DNA from: Pelomonas sp. Root1444
Lineage (GTDB): Bacteria > Pseudomonadota > Gammaproteobacteria > Burkholderiales > Burkholderiaceae_C
Assembly (NCBI RefSeq): GCF_001426885.1
Contig: NZ_LMFP01000028.1
Coordinates: 276,760 to 340,759 of the forward strand
DNA: 64,000 nucleotides
Direction: 5' to 3'
Under the pieces are notes generated by a model. The model was not told the DNA's origin and ran no database searches. It saw only the letters and a program-made list of their open reading frames with translations. Each line of letters opens with the position of its first letter. The first letter of the stretch is position 1. Position numbers and translations under genes: made by a program. Positions 54,884-63,693 of this stretch are shown here, one piece after another.

Positions 54884-55401
54884 CAGGCGTCGAGCGCTGC
54901 AAGGCGCTGGTCGATATCGGCGCGGAATCGCTGGATGAACATCAGCGCCCTCACCTGCGCGGCGGCGGCCGGCGCGTCGTTGTTGTCGTCGAGCAGACGC
55001 TGGGCCCGGGCCAGCGCGGCGGTTTCGGCTTGTGCAGCTTCGGCATCCAGGGCTTCCAGCTCGCCTTCGCTGCTGGCGGCGTCGAGTGCCTCGCGCCATT
55101 CCATCTGCTGCATCAGGAAGGCCGTCGGCATCTGCGTGTTGTTCTCGGCCTGCACCGGCACGCCGCGCAGCTCACACAGGTAGGCGGCGCGCCTGAGCGG
55201 ATCCTTCAGGCGCTGGTAGCCCTCGTTGACGCGCATCGCCCACTGCATGGCCACGCGCTGGGCGGCGGCGCCCTCGGCCGCGAAGCGATCGGGGTGCACC
55301 TCGGCCTGCAGCGCCTTCCAGCGCGCGTCGATATCGGCGCGCTGCTGGGCCTGCGTTTCAGGCAGGCCGAAGAGCTGGAAATCGTTGTCGGTCAGGCGCA
55401 T
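54883..55401 (-). CDS. hscB: Fe-S assembly co-chaperone HscB
   Basis: J-protein of 172 residues that delivers IscU to HscA and stimulates its ATPase. The J-domain has the HPD motif in [18 protein letters not shown], and [20 protein letters not shown] starts the domain. The C-terminal half is the three-helix IscU-binding part. Its ATG is only 10 bp after a terminator's T-tract, and no Shine-Dalgarno is visible, so its expression may be lower than that of iscRSUA. Confidence 0.96.
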   Translation of the reverse strand: MRLTDNDFQLFGLPETQAQQRADIDARWKALQAEVHPDRFAAEGAAAQRVAMQWAMRVNEGYQRLKDPLRRAAYLCELRGVPVQAENNTQMPTAFLMQQMEWREALDAASSEGELEALDAEAAQAETAALARAQRLLDDNNDAPAAAAQVRALMFIQRFRADIDQRLAALDA

Positions 55402-55411
55402 GGCGGGAATG

Positions 55412-55436
55412 AAAAAGGCGCGGTCTGCACCGCGCC
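55412..55436 (-). terminator. Intrinsic terminator inside the isc operon, between iscA and hscB
   Basis: GGCGCGGT (55417-55424) and ACCGCGCC (55429-55436) form a perfect 8-bp GC-rich stem with a 4-nt loop, followed on the minus strand directly by TTTTTC (55411-55416). It begins 20 bp after the iscA stop and ends 10 bp before the hscB start. By ordinary criteria this is a strong terminator, so chaperone genes would be expressed by readthrough or antitermination. Confidence 0.82.
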
Positions 55437-55456
55437 CAGGCTCGATTCAATGGCGG

Positions 55457-55780
55457 TCACACCCGGAAAGACTCGCCGCAGCCGCAGCGGTCCTTCTCAC
55501 GCGGGTTGCGGAACTTGAAGCCTTCGTTCAGGCCTTCGCGGACAAAGTCCAGCTCCGTGCCGTCGAGGTAGGGCAGGCTCTTGGGGTCGATGAGGATCTT
55601 GACCTCATGGCCCTCGAAAACCACGTCCTCGGGCGCCACGTCGTCGGCGTACTCCAGCTTGTAGGCCAGGCCCGAGCAGCCGGTCGTCTTCACGCCCAGG
55701 CGCACGCCGACGCCTTTGCCGCGTTTGGCGATGTAGCGCTTGACGTGGCGGGCCGCGGCTTCGGTGAGGGTGACCGACAT
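55457..55780 (-). CDS. iscA: Iron-sulfur cluster assembly carrier IscA
   Basis: A-type carrier of 107 residues passing clusters to target proteins. The three ligand cysteines are in [20 protein letters not shown] and [11 protein letters not shown], with the usual spacing. It follows iscU by 4 bp and is the last gene before the intra-operon terminator. Confidence 0.97.
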   Translation of the reverse strand: MSVTLTEAAARHVKRYIAKRGKGVGVRLGVKTTGCSGLAYKLEYADDVAPEDVVFEGHEVKILIDPKSLPYLDGTELDFVREGLNEGFKFRNPREKDRCGCGESFRV

Positions 55781-55784
55781 GGGC

Positions 55785-56168
55785 TTAATTGGCGTGCTTG
55801 GCGCGGTAGTCGTCCACGGCTGCCTTGATGGCGTCTTCGGCCAGGATGGAGCAGTGGATCTTGACCGGCGGCAGCGCCAGCTCTTCGGCGATCTGGGTGT
55901 TCTTGATCGTCAGCGCCTCGTCCAGGCTCTTGCCCTTGACCCATTCGGTCACGAGCGAGCTGGAGGCGATGGCCGAGCCGCAGCCATAGGTCTTGAACTT
56001 GGCGTCCTCGATGAGGCCGGTCGCCGGGTTGACCTTGATCTGCAGTTTCATCACGTCGCCGCAGGCGGGCGCGCCGACCATGCCGGTGCCAACGTCATCG
56101 CTGTTGTCGAACTTGCCGACGTTGCGGGGGTTCTCGTAGTGGTCAACGACCTTTTCGCTGTATGCCAT
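55785..56168 (-). CDS. iscU: Fe-S cluster scaffold IscU
   Basis: Scaffold of 127 residues on which clusters are built. Ligand cysteines lie in [34 protein letters not shown] and the HscA-recognition site [20 protein letters not shown], with the LPPVK motif intact. The gap to iscS is 24 bp. Confidence 0.98.
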   Translation of the reverse strand: MAYSEKVVDHYENPRNVGKFDNSDDVGTGMVGAPACGDVMKLQIKVNPATGLIEDAKFKTYGCGSAIASSSLVTEWVKGKSLDEALTIKNTQIAEELALPPVKIHCSILAEDAIKAAVDDYRAKHAN

Positions 56169-56192
56169 GGTGTTCTCCTGTGTCGACGATGA

Positions 56193-57413
56193 TCAGTGGG
56201 CAGCCCACTGGATGGTCGAGATGTCGATGCCGTCCTTGTACATGTCCCAAAGCGGGGACAGTTCGCGCAGCTTGGCCACGCGGTCGGTCAGCACGCTGAT
56301 CGCGTAGTCGATTTCCTCTTCGGTCGTGAAGCGGCCGATCGTCATGCGCAACGAGCTGTGCGCCAGTTCGTCGCTGCGGCCGAGCGCACGCAGCACATAG
56401 CTGGGCTCCAGGCTGGCCGACGTGCAGGCCGAGCCGGACGACACCGCCAGGCCCTTCACGCCCATGATCAGGGACTCGCCCTCGACATAGTTGAACGAGA
56501 TGTTCAGGTTGTGCGGCACGCGCTGCTCGAGGTCGCCGTTGATGAAGGTCTGCTCGATGCCCGACAGGCCCTGGATGAGCTTGTTGTGCAGCGCGCGGAT
56601 GCGTTCGCTCTCCGTGCCCATCTCCTCACGGGCGATGCGGAAGGCCTCGCCCATGCCGACGATCTGGTGCACCGGCAGCGTGCCGGAACGCATGCCACGT
56701 TCGTGCCCGCCGCCGTGCATCTGCGCTTCCAGGCGAACGCGCGGCTTGCGGCGCACGTAAAGCGCACCGATGCCCTTCGGGCCGTAGGTCTTGTGCGAGG
56801 CCAGGCTCATCAGGTCGATGGGCAGCTTGGCCAGGTCGATCTCGACCTTGCCGGTGGCCTGGGCCGCGTCGACGTGGAAGATGATGCCGCGCTCGCGACA
56901 CAGGTTGCCCAGCGCGACGACGTCCTGGATGACGCCGATCTCGTTGTTCACGTACATGACCGAGGCCAGGATGGTGTCCGGGCGCAGCGCGGCCTTGAAG
57001 GCTTCCAGGTCGACGAGGCCGTTCTCCAGCACGTCGAGGTAGGTCACCTCGAAGCCCTGCCGCTCCAGCTCGCGCATGGTGTCGAGCACCGCCTTGTGCT
57101 CGGTCTTCACGGTGATGAGGTGCTTGCCGCGCGTCTTGTAGAACTGCGCGGCGCCTTTCAGTGCGAGGTTGTTGGACTCGGTGGCCCCAGACGTCCAGAC
57201 GATCTCGCGCGGGTCGGCGCCGATCAGCTCGGCGACCTGCACGCGCGCCTTCTCGACCGCCTCTTCCGCTTCCCAACCCCAGGCGTGGCTGCGCGATGCC
57301 GGGTTGCCGAAGTGCTCGCGCAACCAGGGAATCATTGCGTCCACCACGCGGGGGTCGCACGGCGTCGTGGCGCCGTAATCGAGGTAGATCGGGAAGTGCG
57401 GGGTCATGTCCAT
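56193..57413 (-). CDS. iscS: Cysteine desulfurase IscS
   Basis: PLP enzyme of 406 residues that takes sulfur from cysteine and gives it to IscU and tRNA thiolation proteins. [20 protein letters not shown] starts the protein; the PLP lysine is in [20 protein letters not shown]; the sulfur-carrying cysteine is in [21 protein letters not shown] second ATG lies 6 nt after the first. It follows iscR by 30 bp. Confidence 0.98.
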   Translation of the reverse strand: MDMTPHFPIYLDYGATTPCDPRVVDAMIPWLREHFGNPASRSHAWGWEAEEAVEKARVQVAELIGADPREIVWTSGATESNNLALKGAAQFYKTRGKHLITVKTEHKAVLDTMRELERQGFEVTYLDVLENGLVDLEAFKAALRPDTILASVMYVNNEIGVIQDVVALGNLCRERGIIFHVDAAQATGKVEIDLAKLPIDLMSLASHKTYGPKGIGALYVRRKPRVRLEAQMHGGGHERGMRSGTLPVHQIVGMGEAFRIAREEMGTESERIRALHNKLIQGLSGIEQTFINGDLEQRVPHNLNISFNYVEGESLIMGVKGLAVSSGSACTSASLEPSYVLRALGRSDELAHSSLRMTIGRFTTEEEIDYAISVLTDRVAKLRELSPLWDMYKDGIDISTIQWAAH

Positions 57414-57443
57414 GGAACGACTGCTTCTTTGAGTTCTTTTGAC

Positions 57444-57977
57444 TTACTTGGTGAACGCGCCACCCAGCGCGAACACCGAGTTCGGTGCCGTCACGCGGAT
57501 CGGCTTGAGCACCGGCTGCGACGAGATCGCGCGCTTGACCGGCGCCGCCTCGACCTCGAAGCCCTTGGCGAGCTGCTCATCGGCAAGCTTGCGCAGGGAG
57601 ACGGAGTCCAGGTACTCGATCATCTTGGCGTTCAGGTTGGTCCAGAGTTCATGGGTGATGCAGCGGCCGCTGTCCTCGCCCATGCAATTTTCCTTGCCGC
57701 CGCAGCCGGTGGCGTCCAGCGCCTCGTCCACGGCGACGATGATGTCGGCGACCGTGATGTCCTCGGCCTTGCGGCCCAGCGAGTAGCCGCCGCCCGGGCC
57801 GCGGGTGCTTTCCACCAGTTCATGGCGGCGAAGCTTGCCGAACAGCTGCTCCAGGTAGGACAGGGAGATCTGCTGCCGCTGGCTGATGGCCGCCAGGGCG
57901 ACCGGGCCGGTATTCTCGCGCAGCGCCAAGTCCAGCATCGCGGTGACGGCAAAGCGGCCTTTGGTGGTGAGACGCAT
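57444..57977 (-). CDS. iscR: Iron-sulfur cluster regulator IscR
   Basis: Rrf2-family 2Fe-2S sensor of 177 residues that represses the isc operon when clusters are plentiful. The winged helix shows ISQRQQISLSYLEQLFGKLR, and cluster cysteines are C92, C98 and C106 (E. coli has the third at 104) followed by a histidine. ATG 57977 (MRLTTKGRFAVTAMLDLALR) has AAAGGAG upstream, which excludes a start at 58058. Likely autoregulated through sites upstream. Confidence 0.97.
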   Translation of the reverse strand: MRLTTKGRFAVTAMLDLALRENTGPVALAAISQRQQISLSYLEQLFGKLRRHELVESTRGPGGGYSLGRKAEDITVADIIVAVDEALDATGCGGKENCMGEDSGRCITHELWTNLNAKMIEYLDSVSLRKLADEQLAKGFEVEAAPVKRAISSQPVLKPIRVTAPNSVFALGGAFTK

Positions 57978-58018
57978 ACGAAACTCCTTTGCGAGAATGC
58001 CTGAACCCGATTTGTCCA

Positions 58019-58097
58019 GGTCAATGGATTCGGGGTTAACCCGGGATGACCGGGACAATAGCCGACTGAATCATTTCCGATGATTTTACTCGACTAT
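58019..58097 (-). promoter_or_regulatory. iscR promoter region with IscR-type sites
   Basis: On the minus strand TTGACC (58019-58024) is a good -35 followed by TGGACAAATCGGGTT, reminiscent of the E. coli iscR promoter where TTGACC is part of an IscR site. A further type-1-like element lies at 58073-58097: read on the minus strand it is ATAGTCGAGTAAAATCATCGG and then AAAT, close to the known ATA-YGA...TCGG pattern. No clear -10 box can be assigned by eye. Confidence 0.5.
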
Positions 58098-58167
58098 TGC
58101 CCCACCTCCCAGGGTGGGGGCGGGTAGCCCCAGTTTCAACAGGCCTTTTTGCTGCGCCGCAGCAGCG

Positions 58168-60297
58168 TCAGCGCGGCGAGCCGGCCTTGCGGGCGTTGTC
58201 CAGCGGGACGATGTTGTCGTGCACCCGGGCGCCAAAGGCCTGCTCGCGCAACTGGGCCAACTGGTCTCGCAGGCGCGCGGCCTGTTCGAACTCCAGGTTG
58301 CGGGCATGCTCCAGCATCTGCTTTTCGAGCTGGGCAATACGTTTGGCCAGATCCTTCTCCGACAAGTCCTCGACCTTGGCCGCCGCCAGCAACTTGGCGT
58401 CGTCGCGGCCCGATTCCGCCGAATACACGCCGTCGATGAGGTCCTTGATGCGTTTTTGCACGCTGCGCGGCGTGATGCCGTTGGCCTCGTTGAAGGCGAT
58501 CTGCTTGGCACGGCGCCGCTCGGTCTCGCCGATCGCCTTCTTCATCGACTCGGTGATGCGGTCGGCGTAGAGGATGGCCTTGCCGTTCAGGTTGCGCGCC
58601 GCCCGGCCGATCGTCTGGATCAGGCTGCGCTCGGCGCGCAGGAATCCTTCTTTGTCGGCGTCCAGGATGGCAACCAGTGACACCTCCGGAATGTCCAGCC
58701 CTTCGCGCAGCAGGTTGATGCCCACCAGCACGTCGAAAGCGCCCAGGCGCAGGTCACGCAGGATCTCGACGCGCTCCACCGTGTCCACGTCCGAGTGCAG
58801 GTATCGCACCTTCACGCCGTTGTCGCTCAGGTAGTCGGTCAGCTGCTCGGCCATGCGCTTGGTCAGCGTGGTGATCAGCACGCGCTCGTTGACCTCCACG
58901 CGCAGGCGGATCTCCTGAAGCACGTCGTCAACCTGGTGCGTGGCCGGCCGCACTTCGACGGTGGGGTCGACCAGGCCGGTCGGCCGCACGACCTGCTCGA
59001 CCACCTGCCCCGCGTTGTCCTGCTCGTACTGCGCCGGCGTCGCCGAGACGAATACCGCCTGGCGCATCTTGCGCTCGAACTCGGCGAACTTCAGCGGCCG
59101 GTTGTCCAGCGCCGACGGCAGGCGGAAGCCGTACTCCACCAGCGTCGTCTTGCGCGCCCGGTCGCCGTTGTACATGCCGCCGAACTGGCCGATCAGCACA
59201 TGGCTCTCGTCCAGGAACATCAGGGCGTCGGGCGGCAGGTAGTCCACCAGCGTCGGCGGCGGGTCGCCCGGCTGGGCGCCTGACAGATGGCGCGTGTAGT
59301 TCTCGATGCCCTTGCAATGCCCCACCTCGTTGAGCATCTCGAGGTCGAAGCGGGTGCGCTGCTCGATGCGTTGCGCCTCGACGAGCTTGCCTTCCTTGAC
59401 GAAGAAGGCGACGCGCTCGCGCAGCTCCTCCTTGATCGCTTCGGCGGCCGACAGCACGCGGTCGCGCGGCGTCACGTAGTGGCTGCTCGGGTAGACGGTG
59501 AAGCGCGGGATCTTCTGGCGGATGTGGCCCGTCAGCGGGTCGAACAGCGACAGCGCCTCGATTTCGTCGTCGAAGAGCTCGATGCGGATGGCCAGCTCCG
59601 AGTGCTCCGCCGGAAACACGTCGATGGTGTCGCCGCGCACGCGGAAATGCCCACGGGTGAACTCCATCTCGTTGCGCGTGTACTGCATGCGGATGAGATG
59701 GGCGATGACGTCGCGCTGGCCCAGCTTGTCGCCCACCCGCAGCGTCATCACCATCTGGTGGTAATCGCTCGGGCTGCCAATGCCGTAGATGGCCGACACC
59801 GACGCGACGATGACCACGTCGCGGCGTTCCAACAGGCTCTTGGTACAGGACAGGCGCAGCTGCTCGATGTGCTCGTTGATCGCGCTGTCCTTCTCGATGA
59901 ACAGGTCGCGCTGGGGCACGTAGGCCTCGGGCTGGTAGTAGTCGTAATAGCTGACGAAGTATTCGACCGCATTGTTCGGAAAGAAGTCCCGGAACTCGCT
60001 GTACAGCTGCGCGGCCAGCGTCTTGTTGGGCGCAAAGATGATGGCCGGCCGGCCGAGGCGGGCGATGACGTTGGCCATCGTGAAGGTCTTGCCTGAGCCC
60101 GTCACGCCCAGCAGCGTCTGGTAGCTGAGGCCGTCGTTGATGCCTTCGACCAACTGGGCGATGGCGGTCGGCTGGTCGCCCGCTGGCGGGAACGGCTGGA
60201 ACAGCTGGAACGGCGAGCCTTCGAAGCTGACGAATTCGCCCTTGCGCTCCTCCGAGTCGCTTTCCGAGCCAGGCATGGCGTTCAAGGCTTTCTGCAT
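58168..60297 (-). CDS. uvrB: Excinuclease ABC subunit B
   Basis: DNA damage-recognition helicase of nucleotide excision repair, 709 residues. [20 protein letters not shown] is the Walker A site; [20 protein letters not shown] is the beta-hairpin region; [20 protein letters not shown] and [13 protein letters not shown] are helicase motifs; the C-terminal UVR domain ends near [22 protein letters not shown] 60297 ([12 protein letters not shown]) is used, with a second in-frame ATG at 60276. The downstream gap to iscR carries CCCCACC/GGTGGGG at about 58099-58117, a hairpin without a U-run. Confidence 0.97.
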   Translation of the reverse strand: MQKALNAMPGSESDSEERKGEFVSFEGSPFQLFQPFPPAGDQPTAIAQLVEGINDGLSYQTLLGVTGSGKTFTMANVIARLGRPAIIFAPNKTLAAQLYSEFRDFFPNNAVEYFVSYYDYYQPEAYVPQRDLFIEKDSAINEHIEQLRLSCTKSLLERRDVVIVASVSAIYGIGSPSDYHQMVMTLRVGDKLGQRDVIAHLIRMQYTRNEMEFTRGHFRVRGDTIDVFPAEHSELAIRIELFDDEIEALSLFDPLTGHIRQKIPRFTVYPSSHYVTPRDRVLSAAEAIKEELRERVAFFVKEGKLVEAQRIEQRTRFDLEMLNEVGHCKGIENYTRHLSGAQPGDPPPTLVDYLPPDALMFLDESHVLIGQFGGMYNGDRARKTTLVEYGFRLPSALDNRPLKFAEFERKMRQAVFVSATPAQYEQDNAGQVVEQVVRPTGLVDPTVEVRPATHQVDDVLQEIRLRVEVNERVLITTLTKRMAEQLTDYLSDNGVKVRYLHSDVDTVERVEILRDLRLGAFDVLVGINLLREGLDIPEVSLVAILDADKEGFLRAERSLIQTIGRAARNLNGKAILYADRITESMKKAIGETERRRAKQIAFNEANGITPRSVQKRIKDLIDGVYSAESGRDDAKLLAAAKVEDLSEKDLAKRIAQLEKQMLEHARNLEFEQAARLRDQLAQLREQAFGARVHDNIVPLDNARKAGSPR

Positions 60298-60413
60298 GAG
60301 GGATTCCCAGGGTTCACGGGGCAAAATTGCTGCGCTGCGAAACACGGCAGGTTAGCGCAGACCCCAATCCCTCGCCCTCCCCCTCCTGCCAACGTCCTTT
60401 CAGGAATCCCGTC

Positions 60414-61607
60414 ATGTCCCAGTCGCTATTCGCCGATGTCGCCCTCGCTCCCCGTGACCCCATCCTCGGCCTGAACGAGCAGTTCAACGCCGACACCCGG
60501 CCGGGCAAGGTCAACCTCGGCGTCGGCGTCTACTACGACGAAGCCGGCAAGCTGCCGCTGCTGAAGTGCGTGCGCGAAGCCGAGGCCGCCATGGCTGCCG
60601 CTCCCAAGCCGCGCGGCTACCTGCCCATCGACGGCATCGCCGTCTACGACAAGGCGGTGCAGAAGCTGGTGTTCGGCAGTGAATTGAAGAATGTCGCCAC
60701 CGTGCAGGCGCTGGGCGGCACCGGTGCGCTGAAGATCGGCGCCGATTTCCTGAAGCAGCTCAACCCCGGCTCCAAGGTGCTGATCTCCGACCCGAGCTGG
60801 GAGAACCACCGCGCGCTGTTCACGCAGGCCGGCTTCACCGTCGAGACCTACCCGTACTATGACGCCCAGCGCAAGGGCATCAACTTCGACGGCATGCTGG
60901 CCGCGCTGAACGCCGCCCCGGCGGGCACCGTCGTCGTGCTGCACGCCTGCTGCCACAACCCGACCGGCTACGACATCACGGCCGCGCAATGGTGCGAGGT
61001 CGTCGCCGCCGTCAAGGCCAAGGGCCTGACGCCCTTCCTCGACATGGCCTACCAAGGCTTCGGCTTCGGCCTGAAGGAAGACGGCGAGGCCGTGCGCCAG
61101 TTCCTGGCCGCCGGCGTCGGCTTCTTCGTGTCGACCAGCTTCTCCAAGAGCTTCTCGCTGTACGGCGAACGCGTCGGCGCGCTGAGCGTGGTCTGCAGCG
61201 GCGATGAAGAGGCGGCGCGCGTGCTGTCGCAGCTGAAGATCATGATCCGCACCAACTACTCCAACCCGCCGACGCACGGCGCCCAGGTCGTGGCGCAAGT
61301 GCTGTCAGACGACAAGTTGCGTGCGCTGTGGGAGGACGAACTGGCCGGCATGCGCACTCGCATCAAGGCGATGCGCGGCGCGCTGGTCGCCGCGCTGAAG
61401 AGCGCTGGGGTCACGCAAGACCTTGGCTTCGTCACCGAGCAGCTCGGCATGTTCAGCTATTCGGGCCTGTCCGCCGCCCAGATGCAGCGCCTGCGGGGCG
61501 AGTTCGGCGTCTATGGCGTCGACTCCGGCCGCATCTGCGTCGCGGCGTTGAACGAAGGGAATCTGCCGACCGTCGCCGCCGCGATGGCGGCCGTGCTGAA
61601 GGGTTGA
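60414..61607 (+). CDS. Aromatic/aspartate aminotransferase (class I)
   Basis: PLP transaminase of 397 residues, subgroup I-alpha like AspC and TyrB. VNLGVGVYYDEAGKLPLLKC is the typical N-terminal block; LHACCHNPTGYDIT holds the PLP-ring aspartate/asparagine region; the PLP lysine is in STSFSKSFSLYGERVGALSV. The final GRICVAALNEGNLPTVAAA contains the carboxylate-binding arginine. AspC and TyrB cannot be told apart with confidence. It is divergent from uvrB by 116 bp, with no confident promoter seen there. Confidence 0.93.
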   Translation: MSQSLFADVALAPRDPILGLNEQFNADTRPGKVNLGVGVYYDEAGKLPLLKCVREAEAAMAAAPKPRGYLPIDGIAVYDKAVQKLVFGSELKNVATVQALGGTGALKIGADFLKQLNPGSKVLISDPSWENHRALFTQAGFTVETYPYYDAQRKGINFDGMLAALNAAPAGTVVVLHACCHNPTGYDITAAQWCEVVAAVKAKGLTPFLDMAYQGFGFGLKEDGEAVRQFLAAGVGFFVSTSFSKSFSLYGERVGALSVVCSGDEEAARVLSQLKIMIRTNYSNPPTHGAQVVAQVLSDDKLRALWEDELAGMRTRIKAMRGALVAALKSAGVTQDLGFVTEQLGMFSYSGLSAAQMQRLRGEFGVYGVDSGRICVAALNEGNLPTVAAAMAAVLKG

Positions 61608-61619
61608 CGTCAGCCACGA

Positions 61620-61655
61620 ATGCGCAGGATTGGCGGTTTGACCGCCACTGCGCAT
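61620..61655 (+). terminator. Compound hairpin between the aminotransferase gene and phaZ
   Basis: ATGCGCAG (61620-61627) pairs with CTGCGCAT (61648-61655), and GGCGGT (61632-61637) with ACCGCC (61641-61646), so 14 bp can form around a 3-nt loop and a small internal loop. It starts 12 bp after the aminotransferase stop. There is no U-run after it, so it may terminate inefficiently or protect the mRNA end. Confidence 0.5.
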
Positions 61656-61727
61656 GCTGCAGCGCACAAAGAAGACAGCGTTTTCTGGCACCATTGGGCC
61701 ATTCCTGTCCCTCGTCCAAGGCTCGCC

Positions 61728-63032
61728 ATGCTGTATCAGCTCTTCGAAACCCAGCGCGCCCTGCTCAGCCCCTTCTCGGAGTTTGCCGCCGCGTCGGCCA
61801 AGCTTTACAGCCATCCGCTGTCGCCTTTCGCGCACACGCCCATGGCCCAGCGCCTGTCCGCCGGCCTGGATCTCGCGCACCGACTGGCCAAGGACTACGA
61901 GAAGCCCGAGTTCGACATCAAGTCTGTCGAGGTCGACGGCGTCGATGTCGCCGTGCAGGAGCTGGTCGCGCTGGAAAAGCCCTTCTGTCGCCTGCTGCGC
62001 TTCAAGCGCTACACGGACGACCTGGCGGTTTTGTCGCGGATGAAGGACCAGCCCACGGTCCTGGTCGTGGCGCCGCTGTCCGGCCACCACAGCACGCTGC
62101 TGCGTGAAACCGTCAAGCAACTGCTGAAGACGCACAAGGTCTACATCACCGACTGGACCGATGCCCGCATGGTGCCGCTGGAAGTCGGCGCCTTCCACCT
62201 GGACGACTACATCGCCTACGTGCAGGAGTTCATCCGCCACGTCGGCGGTGCCGACAGCCACGTCATCTCGGTCTGCCAGCCCACCGTGCCGGTGCTGGCT
62301 GCCATCTCACTGATGGCCAGCCGCGGCGAGCCGACGCCGCGCAGCATGACCATGATGGGCGGCCCCATCGATGCCCGCAAGAGTCCGACGGCCGTCAACA
62401 ACCTGGCCATGAACCGCAGCTACAGCTGGTTCGAGACCAACGTCATCTACCGCGTGCCGACCAACTTCCCCGGCGCCGGCCGCGCGGTCTACCCGGGTTT
62501 CCTGCAGCACACCGGCTTCGTCGCGATGAACCCGGACCGCCACCTCTCCTCGCATTACGACTATTTCCTAGACCTGGTGCGTGGCGACGACGAAGGCGCC
62601 GAGGCCCACCGCCGCTTCTACGACGAGTACAACGCCGTGCTCGACATGCCGGCCGAGTACTACCTTGACACCATCAAGACCGTGTTCCAGGACTTCGCGC
62701 TGGTCAACGGCACCTGGGAGGTCGACGGCCAGTTGGTGCGCCCGCAGGACATCACGACCACCGCGCTGCTGACGGTCGAAGGCGAACTGGACGACATCTC
62801 CGGCGCCGGCCAGACCAAGGCGGCCCACGACATCTGCTCCGGCGTGCCCAGGCAGCACCAGTTCCACTACGACGCCATTGGCGCCGGCCACTACGGCATC
62901 TTCTCGGGCCGCCGCTGGCGCGACAACGTCTACCCGCAGGTGCGCGATTTCATCGCCAAATATGAAGCCGCGCCGCTGAAGAAGACCGCCAAGGCCGCGG
63001 CCCCGGCACCCCGCGCACGCCGCAAAGCGTGA
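61728..63032 (+). CDS. phaZ: Intracellular polyhydroxyalkanoate depolymerase
   Basis: Enzyme of 434 residues that mobilises carbon-storage granules of polyhydroxybutyrate. It carries a cysteine nucleophile: Cys183 in HVISVCQPTVPVLAAISLMA, the same position as in the Ralstonia eutropha intracellular depolymerase, instead of the serine of extracellular enzymes. VLVVAPLSGHHSTLLRETVK and YITDWTDARMVPLEVGAFHL are further family blocks; a C-terminal Ala/Lys-rich tail follows. Its stop overlaps the rsxB start. Confidence 0.95.
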   Translation: MLYQLFETQRALLSPFSEFAAASAKLYSHPLSPFAHTPMAQRLSAGLDLAHRLAKDYEKPEFDIKSVEVDGVDVAVQELVALEKPFCRLLRFKRYTDDLAVLSRMKDQPTVLVVAPLSGHHSTLLRETVKQLLKTHKVYITDWTDARMVPLEVGAFHLDDYIAYVQEFIRHVGGADSHVISVCQPTVPVLAAISLMASRGEPTPRSMTMMGGPIDARKSPTAVNNLAMNRSYSWFETNVIYRVPTNFPGAGRAVYPGFLQHTGFVAMNPDRHLSSHYDYFLDLVRGDDEGAEAHRRFYDEYNAVLDMPAEYYLDTIKTVFQDFALVNGTWEVDGQLVRPQDITTTALLTVEGELDDISGAGQTKAAHDICSGVPRQHQFHYDAIGAGHYGIFSGRRWRDNVYPQVRDFIAKYEAAPLKKTAKAAAPAPRARRKA

Positions 63033-63673
63033 ACCTCGCCGCGCTGATCGACGCCGCCCTGCCGCAGACCCAATGCACCCGCTGCGGCTACCCGGACTGC
63101 CGCGGCTACGCCGACGCCGTCGCCACGGCTGAAGCGGAGATCAACCAATGCCCGCCCGGCGGCGCCGAGGGCGTCGCGCGGCTCGCGGCGATCACCGGCC
63201 GCCCGGTCCTGCCTCTGAACCCCGCCAACGGTGTCGAGGCCACGCGGGGCGTCGCCGTCATCGACGAAGCCTGGTGCATCGGCTGCACGCTGTGCATCAA
63301 GGTCTGCCCGGCGGACTGCATCGTCGGCGCGCCGAAGGCGATGCATGTCGTCGTCGCTGCCCAATGCACCGGCTGCGAGCTCTGTGTGCCCGCCTGCCCG
63401 GTCGATTGCATCTCCATGCCCGAGGTCACGACCACGACCGGCTGGGCCGCCTGGAGCCAGCCCCAGGCCGCCGAGGCCCGCGAGCGCTACGTCTTCCGCC
63501 AGTTCCGCCGCCATCGCGAGGCCGAGGAGAACGATGCCCGCCTGATGGCCAAGGCCGAAGCCAAGCTGGCCGATGTCGCCGCGGCGTCCGCCATCACCGA
63601 CCCCGCGCTGCTGGACCGCAAGCGCGCCGTCATCGAGGCGGCCCTGTCCCGGGCGCGGGCCAAGCGGGGTTGA
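63029..63673 (+). CDS. rsxB: RsxB/RnfB-like iron-sulfur protein
   Basis: Electron carrier of 214 residues with three cluster sites: the RnfB-type CTRCGYPDCRGYADA near residues 16-30 and two ferredoxin 4Fe-4S motifs CIGCTLCIKVCPADC and CTGCELCVPACPVDC near residues 82-125. The N-terminal membrane anchor of E. coli RsxB is missing. No other rnf/rsx gene lies in the window, but nth follows directly, as at the end of the enterobacterial rsx operon. It starts with GTG at 63029, overlapping the phaZ stop. Confidence 0.9.
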   Translation: MNLAALIDAALPQTQCTRCGYPDCRGYADAVATAEAEINQCPPGGAEGVARLAAITGRPVLPLNPANGVEATRGVAVIDEAWCIGCTLCIKVCPADCIVGAPKAMHVVVAAQCTGCELCVPACPVDCISMPEVTTTTGWAAWSQPQAAEARERYVFRQFRRHREAEENDARLMAKAEAKLADVAAASAITDPALLDRKRAVIEAALSRARAKRG

Positions 63674-63693
63674 AGGCGGCCGACAATGCCGGC

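Noticed and set aside
56196-58004. A 602-residue plus-strand open frame opposite iscS and iscR
   Set aside because: It spans two well-identified genes on the other strand and shows no recognisable protein features.
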